In this document: piece by piece, positions 38,856 to 51,500 of the stretch
Position numbering within the stretch: the first letter of the stretch is position 1
How the letters are laid out: each line of letters starts with the position of its first letter
DNA from: Chrysomallon squamiferum
Taxonomy: Eukaryota > Mollusca > Gastropoda > Neomphalida > Peltospiridae
Assembly (NCBI GenBank): GCA_012295275.1
Contig: CM022667.1
Span: 18,199,245-18,263,244 of the forward strand
Length of the DNA: 64,000 nt
Direction of reading: 5' to 3'
Program-made: the position numbers and the translations under genes
Notes under the pieces: generated by a model
What the model saw: the letters and a program-made list of their open reading frames with translations, nothing else
Databases searched by the model: none
Told to the model about the DNA's origin: nothing

Positions 38856-41800
38856 CTCTGTCTGCAAGACTTTTGAAATAAAGGTGCAACTTCATTTAAT
38901 TTATTCAATGAATCTTTTATTTTTTTATTTAAAAATTTGTTCTGTATACATCTTGTTTGTCTGTGTATGTTTCCTGAACTGTGAAACTGCTGAAATCGTT
39001 TAAACCTGGCAGAAATTAGTTACCTGTAGCAATAAACTAATTTTATTTTTATTGCAGTCAACTGGACCAGGTGCCTTGAAGTACCTCCAGTATCTGTGTT
39101 CTAATGATATTGATCAAGAAATTGGGTCTGTTGTGCATACAGGAATGCAGAATGAAACAGGAGGTTTTGAAAATGATTGCAGTATAGCTCGCCTGCAGGA
39201 GAACTAGTAAGTAATTGACAAATACCCCTCAAACTATCAATTTAACAGGTTTGATAAATTGCCTTTTAATGGATTCTTTCAGCTTTTTCATGATTTGTCC
39301 AGCCACTCAACAAACAAGAGCCTCATTCTGGCTAAGACATCATCTACCAGAAGATGGCTCAGTCCAGGTTCGTGATGTCACTTCAATGTACTCAGGAATC
39401 AATCTAATTGGACCACATGCTCAGCAGCTGCTCGGTGATGTCACTGACATTTCTACAGACAGATCTGACTTCAAAGCCATGACATGTAAAGTGAGTTTAT
39501 TCATTGAAATATTTGAAACGATAAATAAGACAGTTTTGTTTGACATCAAGATACTGTTGGTTAAATTAACATGAGTTAATTTAAAAATTTATAAAAAAAA
39601 AATAATGTATTAATCAATAAATAATCCTTTTCTGTTAAAATAATAAAAGTGAAAAAGATTAGGCTAAAAGGAATATTTTTTTAATCATAAAATATTGGTA
39701 GTGATGTTCACTATATAAAACATTAAGTTGGCGTTTCTGTATTTCAGGAGATAGATGTTGGATGTGTTAGTGTTAGGTCACTGTTTCTGTATTTCAGGAG
39801 ATAGATGTTGGAAGTGTTAGTGTTAGGTCACTGTTTCTGTATTTCAGGATATAGATGTCGGATGTGTTAGTGTTAAATCACTGTTTCTGTATTTCGGGAG
39901 ATAGATGTTGGATGTGTTAGTGTTAAGTCAGTGTTTCTGTATTTCGGGAGATAGATGTTGGATGTGTTAGTGTTGAGTCATCATTTCTGTATTTCGGGAG
40001 ATAGATGTTGGATGTGTTAGTGTTAAGTCATCATTTCTGTATTTCGGGAGATAGATGTTGGATGTGTTAGTGTTAAGTCATCATTTCTGTATTTCGGGAG
40101 ATAGATGTTGGATGTGTTAGTGTTAAGTCACTGTTTCTGTATTTCGGGAGATAGATGTTGGAAGTGTTAGTGTTAAGTCACTGTTTCTGTATTTCAGGAG
40201 ATAGATGTTGGAAGTGTTAGTGTGGAAGTGTTAGTGTTAAGTCAGTGTTTATGTATTTCGGGAGATAGATGTTGGAAGTGTTAGTGTTAAGTCAGTGTTT
40301 CTGTATTTCAGGAGATAGATGTTGGAAGTGTTAGTGTTAAGTCAGTGTTTCTGTATTTCAGGATACAGATGTTGGAAGTGTTAGTGTTAAGTCAGTGTTT
40401 ATGTATTTCAGGAGATAGATGTTGGAAGTGTTAGTGTTAAGTCAGTGTTTCTGTATTTCGGGAGATAGATGTTGGAAGTGTTAGTGTTAGGTCAGTGTTT
40501 CTGTATTTCGGGAGATAGATGTTGGATATGTTAGTGTTAAGTCATCATTTCTGTATTTCGGGAGATAGATGTTGGAAGTGTTAGTGTTAAGTCACTGTTT
40601 CTGTATTTCGGGAGATAGATGTTGGAAGTGTTAGTGTTAAGTCAGTGTTTATGTATTTCGGGAGATAGATGTTGGAAGTGTTAGTGTTAAGTCACTGTTT
40701 CTGTATTTCAGGATACAGATGTCGGATGTGTTAGTGTTAGGTCACTGTTTCTGTATTTCGGGAGATAGATGTTGGAAGTGTTAGTGTTAAGTCAGTGTTT
40801 CTGTATTTCGGGAGATAGATGTTGGAAGTGTTAATGTTAAGTCAGTGTTTCTGAATTTCAGGAGATAGATGTTGGATGTGCAAGTGGAATACGAGCAATG
40901 AGACTGACACACTCAGGAGAAGATGGCTTTATTCTGTACATTCCTTCAGAGGTTTCTTTTTTCTTTATTTTCTTGTTTTTCTTAATGTATTTTGATGTGA
41001 GTATTAATTTGATAAATTAAATTATAGTGATTTTTTATATAGTTTAATGCAGTTCTGTGAAAAGGAATGATTGTGATGATAAAGTGAAAATATGTCAGTT
41101 TACAGTATGATCAGACCACTATATTGTAATTTATTTTTAAAGTTAAAAATGAATTAAACTCACATAATTTTACATTTTATTAGTTAAATAGTCTACACTT
41201 TCAGGAATTCTTTTTTTAAGGAATGTATTTAAACTCTTACTTCATCTTTTTATCTTAATCTGTGAGTTTATTTACTCTTTCTGTTCCTTTTGAAAAATAA
41301 TGTTTTATATTAAAACATTTGAATTGTTTCAGTATGCACTACACACCTACGACACACTGATACATGCTGGCAAAGACTATGGAACACGAAATGCTGGATA
41401 CTTTGCTATGAGACATTTAAGGATTGAAAAGTTTTTTGCATACTGGGGTCTTGATATCAATATTGGTACAACCCCTATGGAGTGTGGAAGAGAGTTCAGA
41501 GTAAAATTAGATGTAAATATAAAATGATAGTTATATATAAATAAGTAGATTATGCGGCATTTTCTATGCAAAAGTATTTCAAGTTTAAACACAGAAGATG
41601 GTTATTATTAGTAAAAGGTGAAACATTGTGACATGTTATTGCATTTTGAACACACTAAATATGACCACAAACATATACATACATATGTATGTGAGATAAA
41701 TTTTAATTTCAATTTGAGTAATGTAGTTTTAATTGTTAATGTAAATATAGATCATAATAAAATCTAATTTCTTTGTGGTATCTTCTATTTATAATTACTA

Positions 41801-42241
41801 TTGAAATATGAAATACTGTTGTCATTTCAGAAAGGAGATTTTATTGGCCGAGATGCTCTGCAGAAACAGAAAGAGAAAGGAATAAGTCAGAAGTTTGTAC
41901 AGTTTTTATTGGACGATTTTGATGTGAAGCATGATTTATGGCCATGGGGTGGAGAACCAATTTATCGAAATGGCAAATATGCAGGACTGACAACAACCTG
42001 TGGCTATGGGTTTACTCTTGACCAGATGGTTTGTCTTGGATACATCAGTGACTTTGATGAATCAGGAAAATGTCAGGTCAAGACTAACATGAACAAATGG
42101 GTCATGGAAAAGGAAGCACAGTATGAAATAGATATTGCAGGACGAACCTTTACAGCAAAAGCCGGGATCTATACGCCCAAACTGGCCATGTCGACATTTG
42201 AAACATCTTTTATCCCGGTACCAGTGCAGCAACCAAAATAG
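31424..42241 (+). CDS. PDPR: PDPR-like mitochondrial flavoprotein (17 coding exons)
   Basis: Exons: 31424-31653, 32445-32575, 34563-34644, 34850-34931, 35227-35308, 35712-35839, 36211-36325, 36734-36886, 37112-37236, 37600-37792, 38161-38316, 38601-38728, 39058-39206, 39283-39490, 40862-40951, 41333-41512, 41831-42241. All introns are GT-AG, phases agree, and the joined frame gives 880 aa, close to the roughly 880 aa of vertebrate PDPR. The N-terminus is Arg/Lys-rich with no acidic residue for 30 residues, as for a mitochondrial presequence. Next come an FAD-binding Rossmann motif (GGGGVIG, residues 49-55) with a DAO-type oxidoreductase domain to about 408, an FAO C-terminal segment, and GcvT folate-binding domains (about 466-870). 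Stretches such as HTGM-NE-GG-ENDCSIARL and EKFFAYWGLDIN point to PDPR rather than DMGDH or SARDH. PDPR is the regulatory subunit that tunes pyruvate dehydrogenase phosphatase in the matrix. His85 in TWHAAG is retained, so catalytic dehydrogenase activity cannot be excluded. Confidence 0.9.
32694..34488. mobile_element. Non-autonomous DNA transposon-like insertion in PDPR-like intron 2
   Basis: The two ends are inverted copies. The left end carries CTGGTAGAATTCCCA and then ATTCCCATTTCGTAGAAA (to about 32748). The right end carries TTTCGACGAAATGGGAATTC and TACCAGATGGGAGTAAG (from about 34449). The element is flanked by an 8-bp direct repeat TTTGGATG (32686-32693 and 34489-34496), as expected of a target-site duplication of the hAT or P type. 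No transposase ORF is visible inside. The interior holds TCA/ATT/CTT triplet runs (32937-33090) that produce low-complexity ORFs. Confidence 0.6.
33051..33090. repeat. (CTT)n(ATT)n microsatellite
   Basis: Run of CTT units passing into ATT units within the intronic element. It accounts for poly-Lys/Asn or poly-Phe/Leu ORFs on both strands. Confidence 0.9.
35344..35463 (+). mobile_element. Mariner-like relic, copy 2 (truncated), PDPR-like intron 5
   Basis: Begins GGATTGGGACAAAAGTTCAT and continues with AGTATTTAGATATTAGTACA, TTTATTCAACCGTGTCC and TTGCCATCTTTTGG. The start resembles a mariner terminal repeat, and the TGCCATCTT segment is of a kind I associate with mariner 5' regions. A diverged partner lies at 29361-29452. 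It starts about 36 bp after the exon 5 donor, so the read-through frame of that exon runs into it. Confidence 0.55.
38806..38852. repeat. (AC)n microsatellite in PDPR-like intron 12
   Basis: Perfect AC run ending in a short CT run, 78 bp after the donor of exon 12. Confidence 0.95.
39731..40850 (+). repeat. 50-bp minisatellite copied from the exon 15 splice acceptor
   Basis: Twenty-two tandem units of about 50 bp (one unit near 40181 carries a 12-bp internal duplication). Each consists of a T-rich tract TTTCTGTATTTC, then AG or GG, then GAGATAGATGTTGGATGTG or its GGAAGTG variant, then TTAGTGTTAAGTCA. The array runs without a gap into the true acceptor (TTTCTGAATTTCAG, junction 40861/40862) and the first ~20 bases of coding exon 15 (E-I-D-V-G-C). 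Units 1-3, 10, 12-14 and 20 keep CAG at the acceptor position; the other fourteen have CGG. Confidence 0.95.
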
Positions 42242-42669
42242 CTTTCTTGAGTAGCATCAATGGCAGGAAACAGTTGTAGATCAGTTTCTTTAAGTGTTTA
42301 TTTCTCTCTGTCTCTTCCCATCTCTCTTTGGTGTTTGATTAATTTATTTTGACATTTTTAGAAAGGAAGGATTAATGTTAAAATTGATCTTTTTATCGAG
42401 TGTTTGTAAAATTTCTTGGTTTTAATTTCTGGTATGATCACTGAATGTGCTAGTTAGTCTTCTGATACAAATAACTGGTCAGTGCTGCAGCACCTTTTAA
42501 AACTTCTATATGTTCATATAGAAAAAAGTATTCAGTATTTGAGTTCTGTTTGATTTTGATTTTGTTTTAAGTACTTAAAAATTAGGCAATGCATCATACG
42601 TATGTATGGATGGATGTGTATATATAAAGTAATTAAGGAAAATAGACAGGGAAAAGGTTATCTCTATAG

Positions 42670-42675
42670 AATAAA
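42670..42675 (+). promoter_or_regulatory. First AATAAA after the PDPR-like stop, possible poly(A) signal
   Basis: First AATAAA hexamer downstream of the stop codon, about 430 bp into the presumed 3' UTR; another lies at 42750. In DNA this AT-rich a hexamer alone is weak evidence. Confidence 0.25.
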
Positions 42676-45600
42676 AGCATAATCATGTGATTTGCTGAAC
42701 AGAAGAAATGACATCATTACATAAATATAATTTCATCAGTTTTTCCAGAAATAAATACTCGTTATAATATTCATTAAACAAACATATAAACAAACCAACA
42801 AAATTATATTTATTTAGATCTTTGTTAATCCTTGAACTGTTGATTTTTGTTAAGGACTTAGGAATCTATCAAAATCAGTTTTATTTAATATAATCACTTC
42901 AGATGATTGATTACTGATTCTAAACATATTTAACAGTATCATCATTGGTTCAGCATTTGTAGGTGACCAAGTATCACAAACCTAATGGTGCAATAGTGAC
43001 ATACTCATTATACTATGTTGTATAGTGACACACACTGGCTGATTGTTGTATTAGAGTTGATACTGTATCTAGTTGGTGATTGGCAGACACTGTAGTTATT
43101 GGTTGCAGCTATCCATTAGATTAATAAGAGAATCGATGATATGACAATGTATTTCCCTATTCTGGCATGCTACATAAATTAATTTTATTTTTTTTTAAAT
43201 TAAATTATTTATTAAGAATACTCATAAACCAGTCAAATTATTTGTTAGATTTAATACTAATTAATCAGATTTTTCCTAACATTGTTAACTGTTTTAAGTA
43301 GATAATTTCAAATGTATCTGTGTACCGAATACTCACTTAATTTTTTAAATTTTAATTGGAAATAAAAATATATGTTTTATTGTCTTCATTTTCAAACTGC
43401 TGAGTATCTGCTGGATGTTAGAATATCAATTGAATGATGAATCATAAGATTAGTATTTTGAAGGTATTGATAGATTATCAATATATGATTTCATTCATAT
43501 CTGTGATACAAATCTGTTTGTGATAAAGTAAGTGCAGCAATTAATAGGTTTTTGTTAGTATGAGTTTGTCATATTTAAATAGAGAATATCTATGCAGTTT
43601 GACCAAGGTTTTTTTTTACTGATCCCTGCAAAATCCACCAACAGACAAGAACTGAAATAATAATTCATATTAATTGTTAAAACAGAATATGTACTGTTAA
43701 GAGATTTGTGTTGAAAACATGAAATTCTATCTTTGTATTAAGAGATTGTGTTGAAAAATTAATTAATGCTATCCATGTGTTAAATGTGAATGGTATTCAA
43801 ATTATATGCAGATTTTTAAAAATATAATCTTTGTTGCACAGGGTTTAAGTAATAGATCCACTGCTTCCTGGCTCAATGACTGTTGGAAGCCTTGCTGTTG
43901 ATTAAAAGAATAACCCATGCAAGGGCAAGTTACAGGTTTCCTGTTGTCCATCATCATTATATAAGAAACAAGTAATTAACGCCATTAATATTTATGACAT
44001 ACTGGGGTGTCATTATATTTATTTATATTTTTAATTTTTAAATTTCTAATATTTTATAAACTTTTTAAATTATATATATGGGATACTTTTTCAGTTTTAT
44101 TTTCTTACTAATCAAATGTTTGTTAACAAAATTTTTACCTTGAATGAAGTAACAAACTTAACAAATAAAAGAATCTCATTGCTGTATGTATGTGTTTGTA
44201 AAAATAGTGTTTATGTCTATCTCAATTCTTTAGAATTATGATTTTAAAACTTCATGTTATGCATATCTGGCAATTTTACTTTTTAAAAATTGGTTGGAGT
44301 TTTGTGTTTGTAGTTCTCATGATCATCTAGATAGTAATTTTAACTAGACTGCTGATACATTTTAAATTATATATATGGGATACTTTATAACTGCAACTTT
44401 ACTGCATTTTCAACTGCAGTTCTGAGAGAATGGTATTAATTTTTTAATTTGTTTTGAAGATTATTTCAGGGTGAATGATCTGTAATCTTAAGATATCATC
44501 ACTGGATTTGGCCGAAATTTTTTAATTAAATGACATATCCACCTGACCTTTAGAAGCAGTAGGTGAATGTTGTTCAACATCCACTCATAGTCACAGCCTG
44601 TGACTACTAGTATATGAATATAACTTAGTGACTAAGTATTTCTTATTTATATATCTGACACTGGTAAAAATTAAAGACAAAACAAATTAATAAATTTATG
44701 CATAATTTTATTTCAGTAGAATATCTAGTTTAACAGAAACAAGTATACTTTATACATTTTTTTATAAAAACTAGTTGAGTAATTGTGATTAGTACTAAAA
44801 GCCGTTCATCTGTTAGATTCATCATAAACTAATAAACACCGATATCTACTGTATTTTGTATTAACACTTGTAACATGAACATGCACATATTCCATTTCTT
44901 TCTGCTGTATTCAGTTATCCTTATATCCAAGCACTTTGCTGCAAAAATGTTACTTGAATTAACTTACAAAATATTTATTCATTTTCTCCACTAGTAATGT
45001 GAGTTCAAGATATGTAATAATACATAATTAAATAATAATAATTTATAACTGCAACTTTACTGCATTTTCAACTCATTTTAGAATTCTGTTGAAACACAAG
45101 CATGAAATATGTAATTGTTTGCTTTTTCTCTATGCAATGTAATTTAACAACCAATTTCTACAGTTAGTATAAATGTAATACATTTCTTTCTTGACAATGA
45201 AATAGCTACTGAGTTCCCAGATTTAGTCAGATTTAATTTAGTTTTACTCTATAACTTGGTTCAAAATAAAAATAAACCTTTATCACACATCTTGTTGGGT
45301 TTTTCCTTCCCTGTTCAAAGCAGCCACATTGAAAATATGATAAAAGATAATTTGTTTTATTTTTAATTCACTGCATTTATATCAATTATTTACAATTTTA
45401 TGAAATAGCTGTATACTAAGAGGGTCACTCAAGTCAAGATGTTAACTTCTGGTGTAACTTATTTGCTGTACATCATGTTTTACTTTCTTACAAACACTAT
45501 TAAATATTTATTATAGTCTTAAAAAATAAAGAATAAACCATATACTTTTAATAAATTATTCAAAATGATACATTTTTTTATATTTTTAAAATTAGATCAT

Positions 45601-47434
45601 TAACTATTGTGCTTCTTAGTTCATGTATTAAGAATCTTCACTTTATATCAGAATTATATACAATCAACTCCATCAACTAAACAATTATTACTATTCGGCT
45701 TTCAAAAAGGTTTATAATTAACAATGTGTAAGTTAAGGCACACAAGTATAAAAAGTGATCACAGAAAGGTCACAAATGGAATGTTTAACAACACTTTCTA
45801 ACCTGCCACATCTTCTCAGACTTTACATGTTTATTTAATTTGTTTTTATTTTGAAGTTGACATTTTCCAGAGGAATCTATCTCAGAAAGTTTAACTGGGT
45901 GATGTGAAATGTGAATAAAAGGGAAAAAATAATAAATTGCAGGTCCTGTTATACCTACATTTTAGGATTTATTATTTATATGTCTTTAAAAATTATTATT
46001 AATTTGTGCAATATATTTACTGTTCTGTATTTGAATAGAGTTAGTTAGTATGCATCAAGAACCATCTAATCTGTATTACTGCAAGAAATTGAAAAAGAAA
46101 AAAGTAAAAGAAATTATAAGTATCAAGACATTAACAGAGATATTGTAAAAATTATAGGCACTGTTTTAATGGATACAGTATATCATATAACTACATATTA
46201 AAATTTGATATCAGGATTGTTAAATATAAAAACATTTATATTTTCTAAGCAATATATATTTAGACCATGTTACTTTTCTTACTTGTAGGTATTTATGCAC
46301 AGTTTTAAATATTTTTTAAATGCTGCTCTCTGACTTCTTCACAGTTGAAGCAAATATGACACTCATACTGAAAGAAATGTGTTCCATTATTATATATTGT
46401 TACAATAGTATGATTTTAAAGTTATATTCAGCAATCTACCAAGCATAGAATGTATTAAAATGGATTCTGTCTGCTATAGATATCAAAATAATAGTAATAG
46501 ATATTAGTATTTGTATGCAGATAGTTTTTTCATAAATATGAAACACACTATGGTTTACAGATTATTTTCATGTCCACATTTTGAGTTATATACACCCAAC
46601 TACTGTAGATTTTTAAAAAAGAAAATAATTGTTAAAATATTAAATATATATTCTCAAAAAATCATGCAACTGATATCTAATGCATTTGTGTGTGTGTGTG
46701 TGGAAATAATAGTGGAATACTTAAAATATGAATATTAAAATAGTTTTAAAATTAATACAATAATAAATATTTATAAATAACAATATTGTACAATCAGACC
46801 AAGCATTTTTTGGTGTATTTTTTAAAGCAGTATTCAATACTCTGATAAATGCATCAAAATAATGTTAGTAAAATTCTGTAATAATCATAGAAAAACTGAG
46901 TGCATTATGTTTTATATACAATGTTAAATAACCATGTATTTTAATTCTTATTAATAATAAAATTAATAAATATATAAATTTCATTTTTTCATAGTAACAT
47001 TTTTTATCATTATGTCAAAAAAATATATAAAAAAATTTCATTTGAATATATATAAATTCTGTATTATCCAAAAGCTAGCAAGCCATATAGAATCCTCTAA
47101 ATACCAACAAATTGTCTAAAAACTAATAAATATCAAAAAGTCTTCATCGCAAAACAAAGTCAGTTTATACAGTTCATGTGAGTGAAAAAGAACAAAGAAA
47201 AAACAGACATTTTAAACAAATCCTCCATAATATGCAAACAACAGTATTGGAAACGCACTTTATCAAAGACTTTCTGAAATAAAGTAAATAGATTAATAAA
47301 CCTGTGTACTTTAATTAGTGAGCAGAAATAAAACAAGCATTTTTTACTAACTTTTTTCTGATACAGAGATTACTCCAGCTGATGACACACACACACACAC
47401 ACCCTACATATGTACATATAATATTATATTAAAT

Positions 47435-47440
47435 TTTATT
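47435..47440 (-). promoter_or_regulatory. First AATAAA after the LRP12-like stop, possible poly(A) signal
   Basis: TTTATT on the plus strand reads AATAAA on the gene strand, about 155 bp after the stop. It is the nearest hexamer but is not proof of the cleavage site. Confidence 0.3.
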
Positions 47441-47595
47441 ATAGTTAATGAAAAACAGACTTTCTCATTCGGTGGGGGAAACGTTTTATACTATCTGGTT
47501 ATTAAGGGTTTTAAGAAATACATTTAATCTGGATGTTTTGTTTCATCTTTTTGAGTAACAGTTACTAGAGGCACTCATGAAATGAAACATTTTTT

Positions 47596-48442
47596 TCAAA
47601 TCAAATGTTGTGTACTTTCGCTGGAAATATTAGACTCCAAGGAATTCTGTGATCCATGGTGAGATCTTTGGCTAGAGTGAATTATCTCTCTTTCAGAGTT
47701 TGGGTTTTCTGCACTGTTCTTTTTGTGTGGACTCTCTGAGGCTGGTAGGGACACATTGTCTAAAGATATACTAGCACTTGCTGTGTCACTAAAGCATTCA
47801 TCATGATTGTAACTGTCTGTTGACTGTTCTATCACAGCTGTTTCATTATCACTACTCTTGGCTGAGCTGGACCGCCATGTGGCAGTCACAGTAGAAGCTC
47901 CAGTCATGTCAATGTGTATTGAATCATCATCACATACTATGTTTTCACAGCCAGCACTTTCCTCATCTGAATCACTAGAAATAGAAGGTGGAATCAACTG
48001 TACCATAGATGACCTCTCACCAGCAACTGGTTCATTTGTATTGTCTAAAGAAATTAATGGAACATCATCTGGTGTTATTTCTATATTTGGATCATGTGTC
48101 TCTCGATTACCATGTGATGCATTCTCTGGATTAAGAGGAAGAGGTCGGTTTCTAGAAGCTTCTAAATGGAGATGACGGAAAAAATTCTGAACTTCGTTGT
48201 ATGGAGCACTGGTTCTCATAGCCTCATTATATGATGGAGGTGGGGCTCGTCTGCGAATAAGTTCTGCATGCACCCGACTTAGAGGTGTCTCATATCTTCC
48301 ACTGTTCTGATCCTGCATTCTTAGTGCATATACTTTACAGGTACATCCTAGTGCCACAACAAGCAGGAGGGAACAGACCATGGACCCAACAACAGCTGCT
48401 ATTATTACACGTGGTGTGCTAACTGAAAACAACAAGGCAATT

Positions 48443-48527
<85 letters not shown>

Positions 48528-51500
48528 TATTTACATGATTTTGTTCTTATATATGATTTGAAAACAAATGAATTGGGCAATTTAAACACCATCTGCCTTG
48601 CAGTTGGCAATTATTGAACTGAAATCGCTATTAAAACATAGATGAACAAAGCCAAACAGATATCATTTTTTTTTTTTTTTTTAAATACAACAATATAAGA
48701 ATAATTTTTGAATAACTTAAATAACAAATACTATATAAACAGAAATGTTCCTTACAGGTACAATTTTCTTCATCAGAATTATCTCCACAGTCATTGGTTC
48801 TGTCACAAGTCCACCACTGGTATATACACAAGTTATTCTTACACAAAAACAAACCAATATCAGCACTGCATTTTTCTATGGCTGTGTCAGAAACGGAGAA
48901 GAAAATCAGTTAATAATTAGTGAATAATCATTTTAAACATGTAACAACATATTTGCTTTTAATTTAAAAATAGGTATACAGTAGAGAAATTCTCTACCAA
49001 TCAGCCTGCTTCACAGTTATGTCTATTTGTTATTATGTATTATTCTAGAATATATATGTCTGTCTGTCTCTCTGTCTGTCTGTGTGTGTGTTATAATTTT
49101 ATGTAACTAATATATAACAGTTGCATTAAAACTGGGAGATATTGTGTGTATCTGTTATTATGTAGAATATATATCTGTGTATGTGTGTGTGTCAGTTATA
49201 GTTATATGTAACTAATATATAATAACTGCATTAAAACAGACTTTGTTCTCTGGGATATATTTTATACTTACTACAGTTGGTCTCATCAGCATAACTCATA
49301 CATGTGTGGTTGCCATTACATCTGTCTCTCATCTTATAACACTGTGCTGTCTTGTGTCCACAACTAAAGGAATCTTTATTACATTCATCTAAAAAAGTCA
49401 TATGTATAAGATTATTTCAGTGACTGCATTTTATCTAATAAACATATAAATTCTATCCTTATCATTTCAATACCATTTTAAAAATGATTTAAAAAAAGGT
49501 ATTTATAAATAGAATTGCGTATATAAAATAAAAAAAGCAACATCAGAACATATATATGCTAAGAAAGAAAATATTTCCTGAGGTTTTCAGGTTATGAACA
49601 TTATAAATAAAATCATGTCCTATGCATCCAGTTTTTGCACATTTAAAGAAGATCCAAATACTAACAAAAAAGTGTGGATGTCTGATACAATTATTTAATA
49701 CATTTACCACTTTATAATACAAGTAACAGGACAGTATAGACACTAATAATGATACATAGAAGAGTTTGTTATAACATTAGGCTAGCTTATTCTTTCACTT
49801 TGATTAATCATTTTTCTACAGTATTGTAGCAGGCAAAAATTAAGAATTAAAAATTACTGGACTCATGACTGATACTAACCACAACCTCTTTCATCAGCAC
49901 CAAACTGTTTGCAGTCCCAAAACCCATCACATCTCTGACTGTTATCATAGCAGTCAATATCTCCCAGACCACAAAAATACTGATTAGGCAGACAGTAACC
50001 TGAATGATAAAAAATGTTTATTACTCACTGAAAACAGAACAAATAGCGAAATAACTTTATTCTTCAGAAGAAAAAATTCAGTCAACTTTAAAAATTAATT
50101 TAGTTATGTTTCCATGATAATCTTTAAAAAAATTAGCATGTTATAAAAGATAAAATAAAAAAGGTAATAAATAAGGTGTACAATTAAACCTTTTTGTTGA
50201 AAACTAGCATTAAATCCTTTTTCTGGATATTTATCATCTGAATGGAAGTGTACAAGCAACCAATTGCTAGTTGATTCTATCAGTGGAGGTGGACGATTTT
50301 TGCCATCATATTTTCCTATGATGTTACTGTTTTCATCTTTTCCATCATACACAATCACATAGTCTGTGTCCTTTTCATTCTGCATTATCCAAGTAGTGAA
50401 TCGTAACTGAATAGTTTTTGTTGGATACGACAGATGAAGTCGCCAATCACAGTCCATGTTGTTTGGATAATCATTTGGAAAATTTGGGCTTGAAAAATGC
50501 CCAGCTGGACCATCAAGGTGTTTGCTACATGTCTGAGAATCTGAAACAAAATAAAACATGTTAAAAAGTGCTGAGAAATAAAAAAAGATCGCTACAAAGG
50601 GTTGATGATACAAACACAACCAACTGATGTTTATAAAAACAAAGAACAAACTCCAACCCCAAAAATACATTTATACATTCTGTCTTTTCAAACAATAACA
50701 TATGTAAATGTATTTTTTTAGTTACAGAGTTAAATTAAACTGGTGTGCTCATCACTAATCAAAACACTTGTTGCTCTGCTGAGAATATAAAGTATGAGGT
50801 TTATTGAGAAATTCCCACAAGCTCACTCTGATATAACAACATATTAATCTATGGAACAGATCTAAAACAAATTACCAGTAGTAATAATTACCAGTATCAC
50901 AAAATAATGATGATTCATCAATGCCATTAGCACAGTCTTTGTGTCCGTCACACTGTACAGATGGATGAAAACAAAATAATATGTGACTTTCAGCAGACAG
51001 ACACTTGAAGTTTGGACTGACACACTGCTCACTTGGAGGATCAGTTGGGACTGATATCGTTGAACCACAGAATCTTTCATCTGAGTTGTCACCACATTCA
51101 TCCAGCCCATTGCATTCCCACTTGTCATAAATACATTTTTGATTTGCACACACAAATTCATTTTCATCACAGCTCCTTTTTGATGGTACAAAACCTAAAT
51201 ACATAAATTAAAATATCTGCACTATGTAATTATATAACAATGCTTAACTACTATAATATAAAATGTGTTATGTTTTAAACAACAGTCCTTATTAATTACA
51301 TAAATTAATTTTTTTTTTTTTTTTTTATATTTATAGTATAATTTTGCAATTCTGTTGCTGTTTGCATATCAGTTATCAAAACAGGAAAAAAACATACATG
51401 TAATACATTTGACACTTGATTGGTCCCTCAACTAATAATTTAATGTACTCACCAATAATGTAATTAAGCTTGAATCCACGACCCCTATTTTCACTATCAG

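Larger units (their letters stand above)
42242..47595. other. Convergent intergenic region with both 3' UTRs
   Basis: The PDPR-like gene (+) ends at 42241 and the LRP12-like gene (-) ends at 47596, so the two are tail to tail. The stretch is AT-rich and contains no recognisable ORF. Short dispersed direct repeats are present: TTAAATTATATATATGGGAT at about 44066 and 44363, and TTATAACTGCAACTTTACTG at about 44385 and 45045. The start of the region should be PDPR-like 3' UTR and the end LRP12-like 3' UTR. Confidence 0.6.

Noticed and set aside
47858-48175. 105-codon plus-strand ORF
   Set aside because: Antisense shadow of the LRP12-like tail exon.
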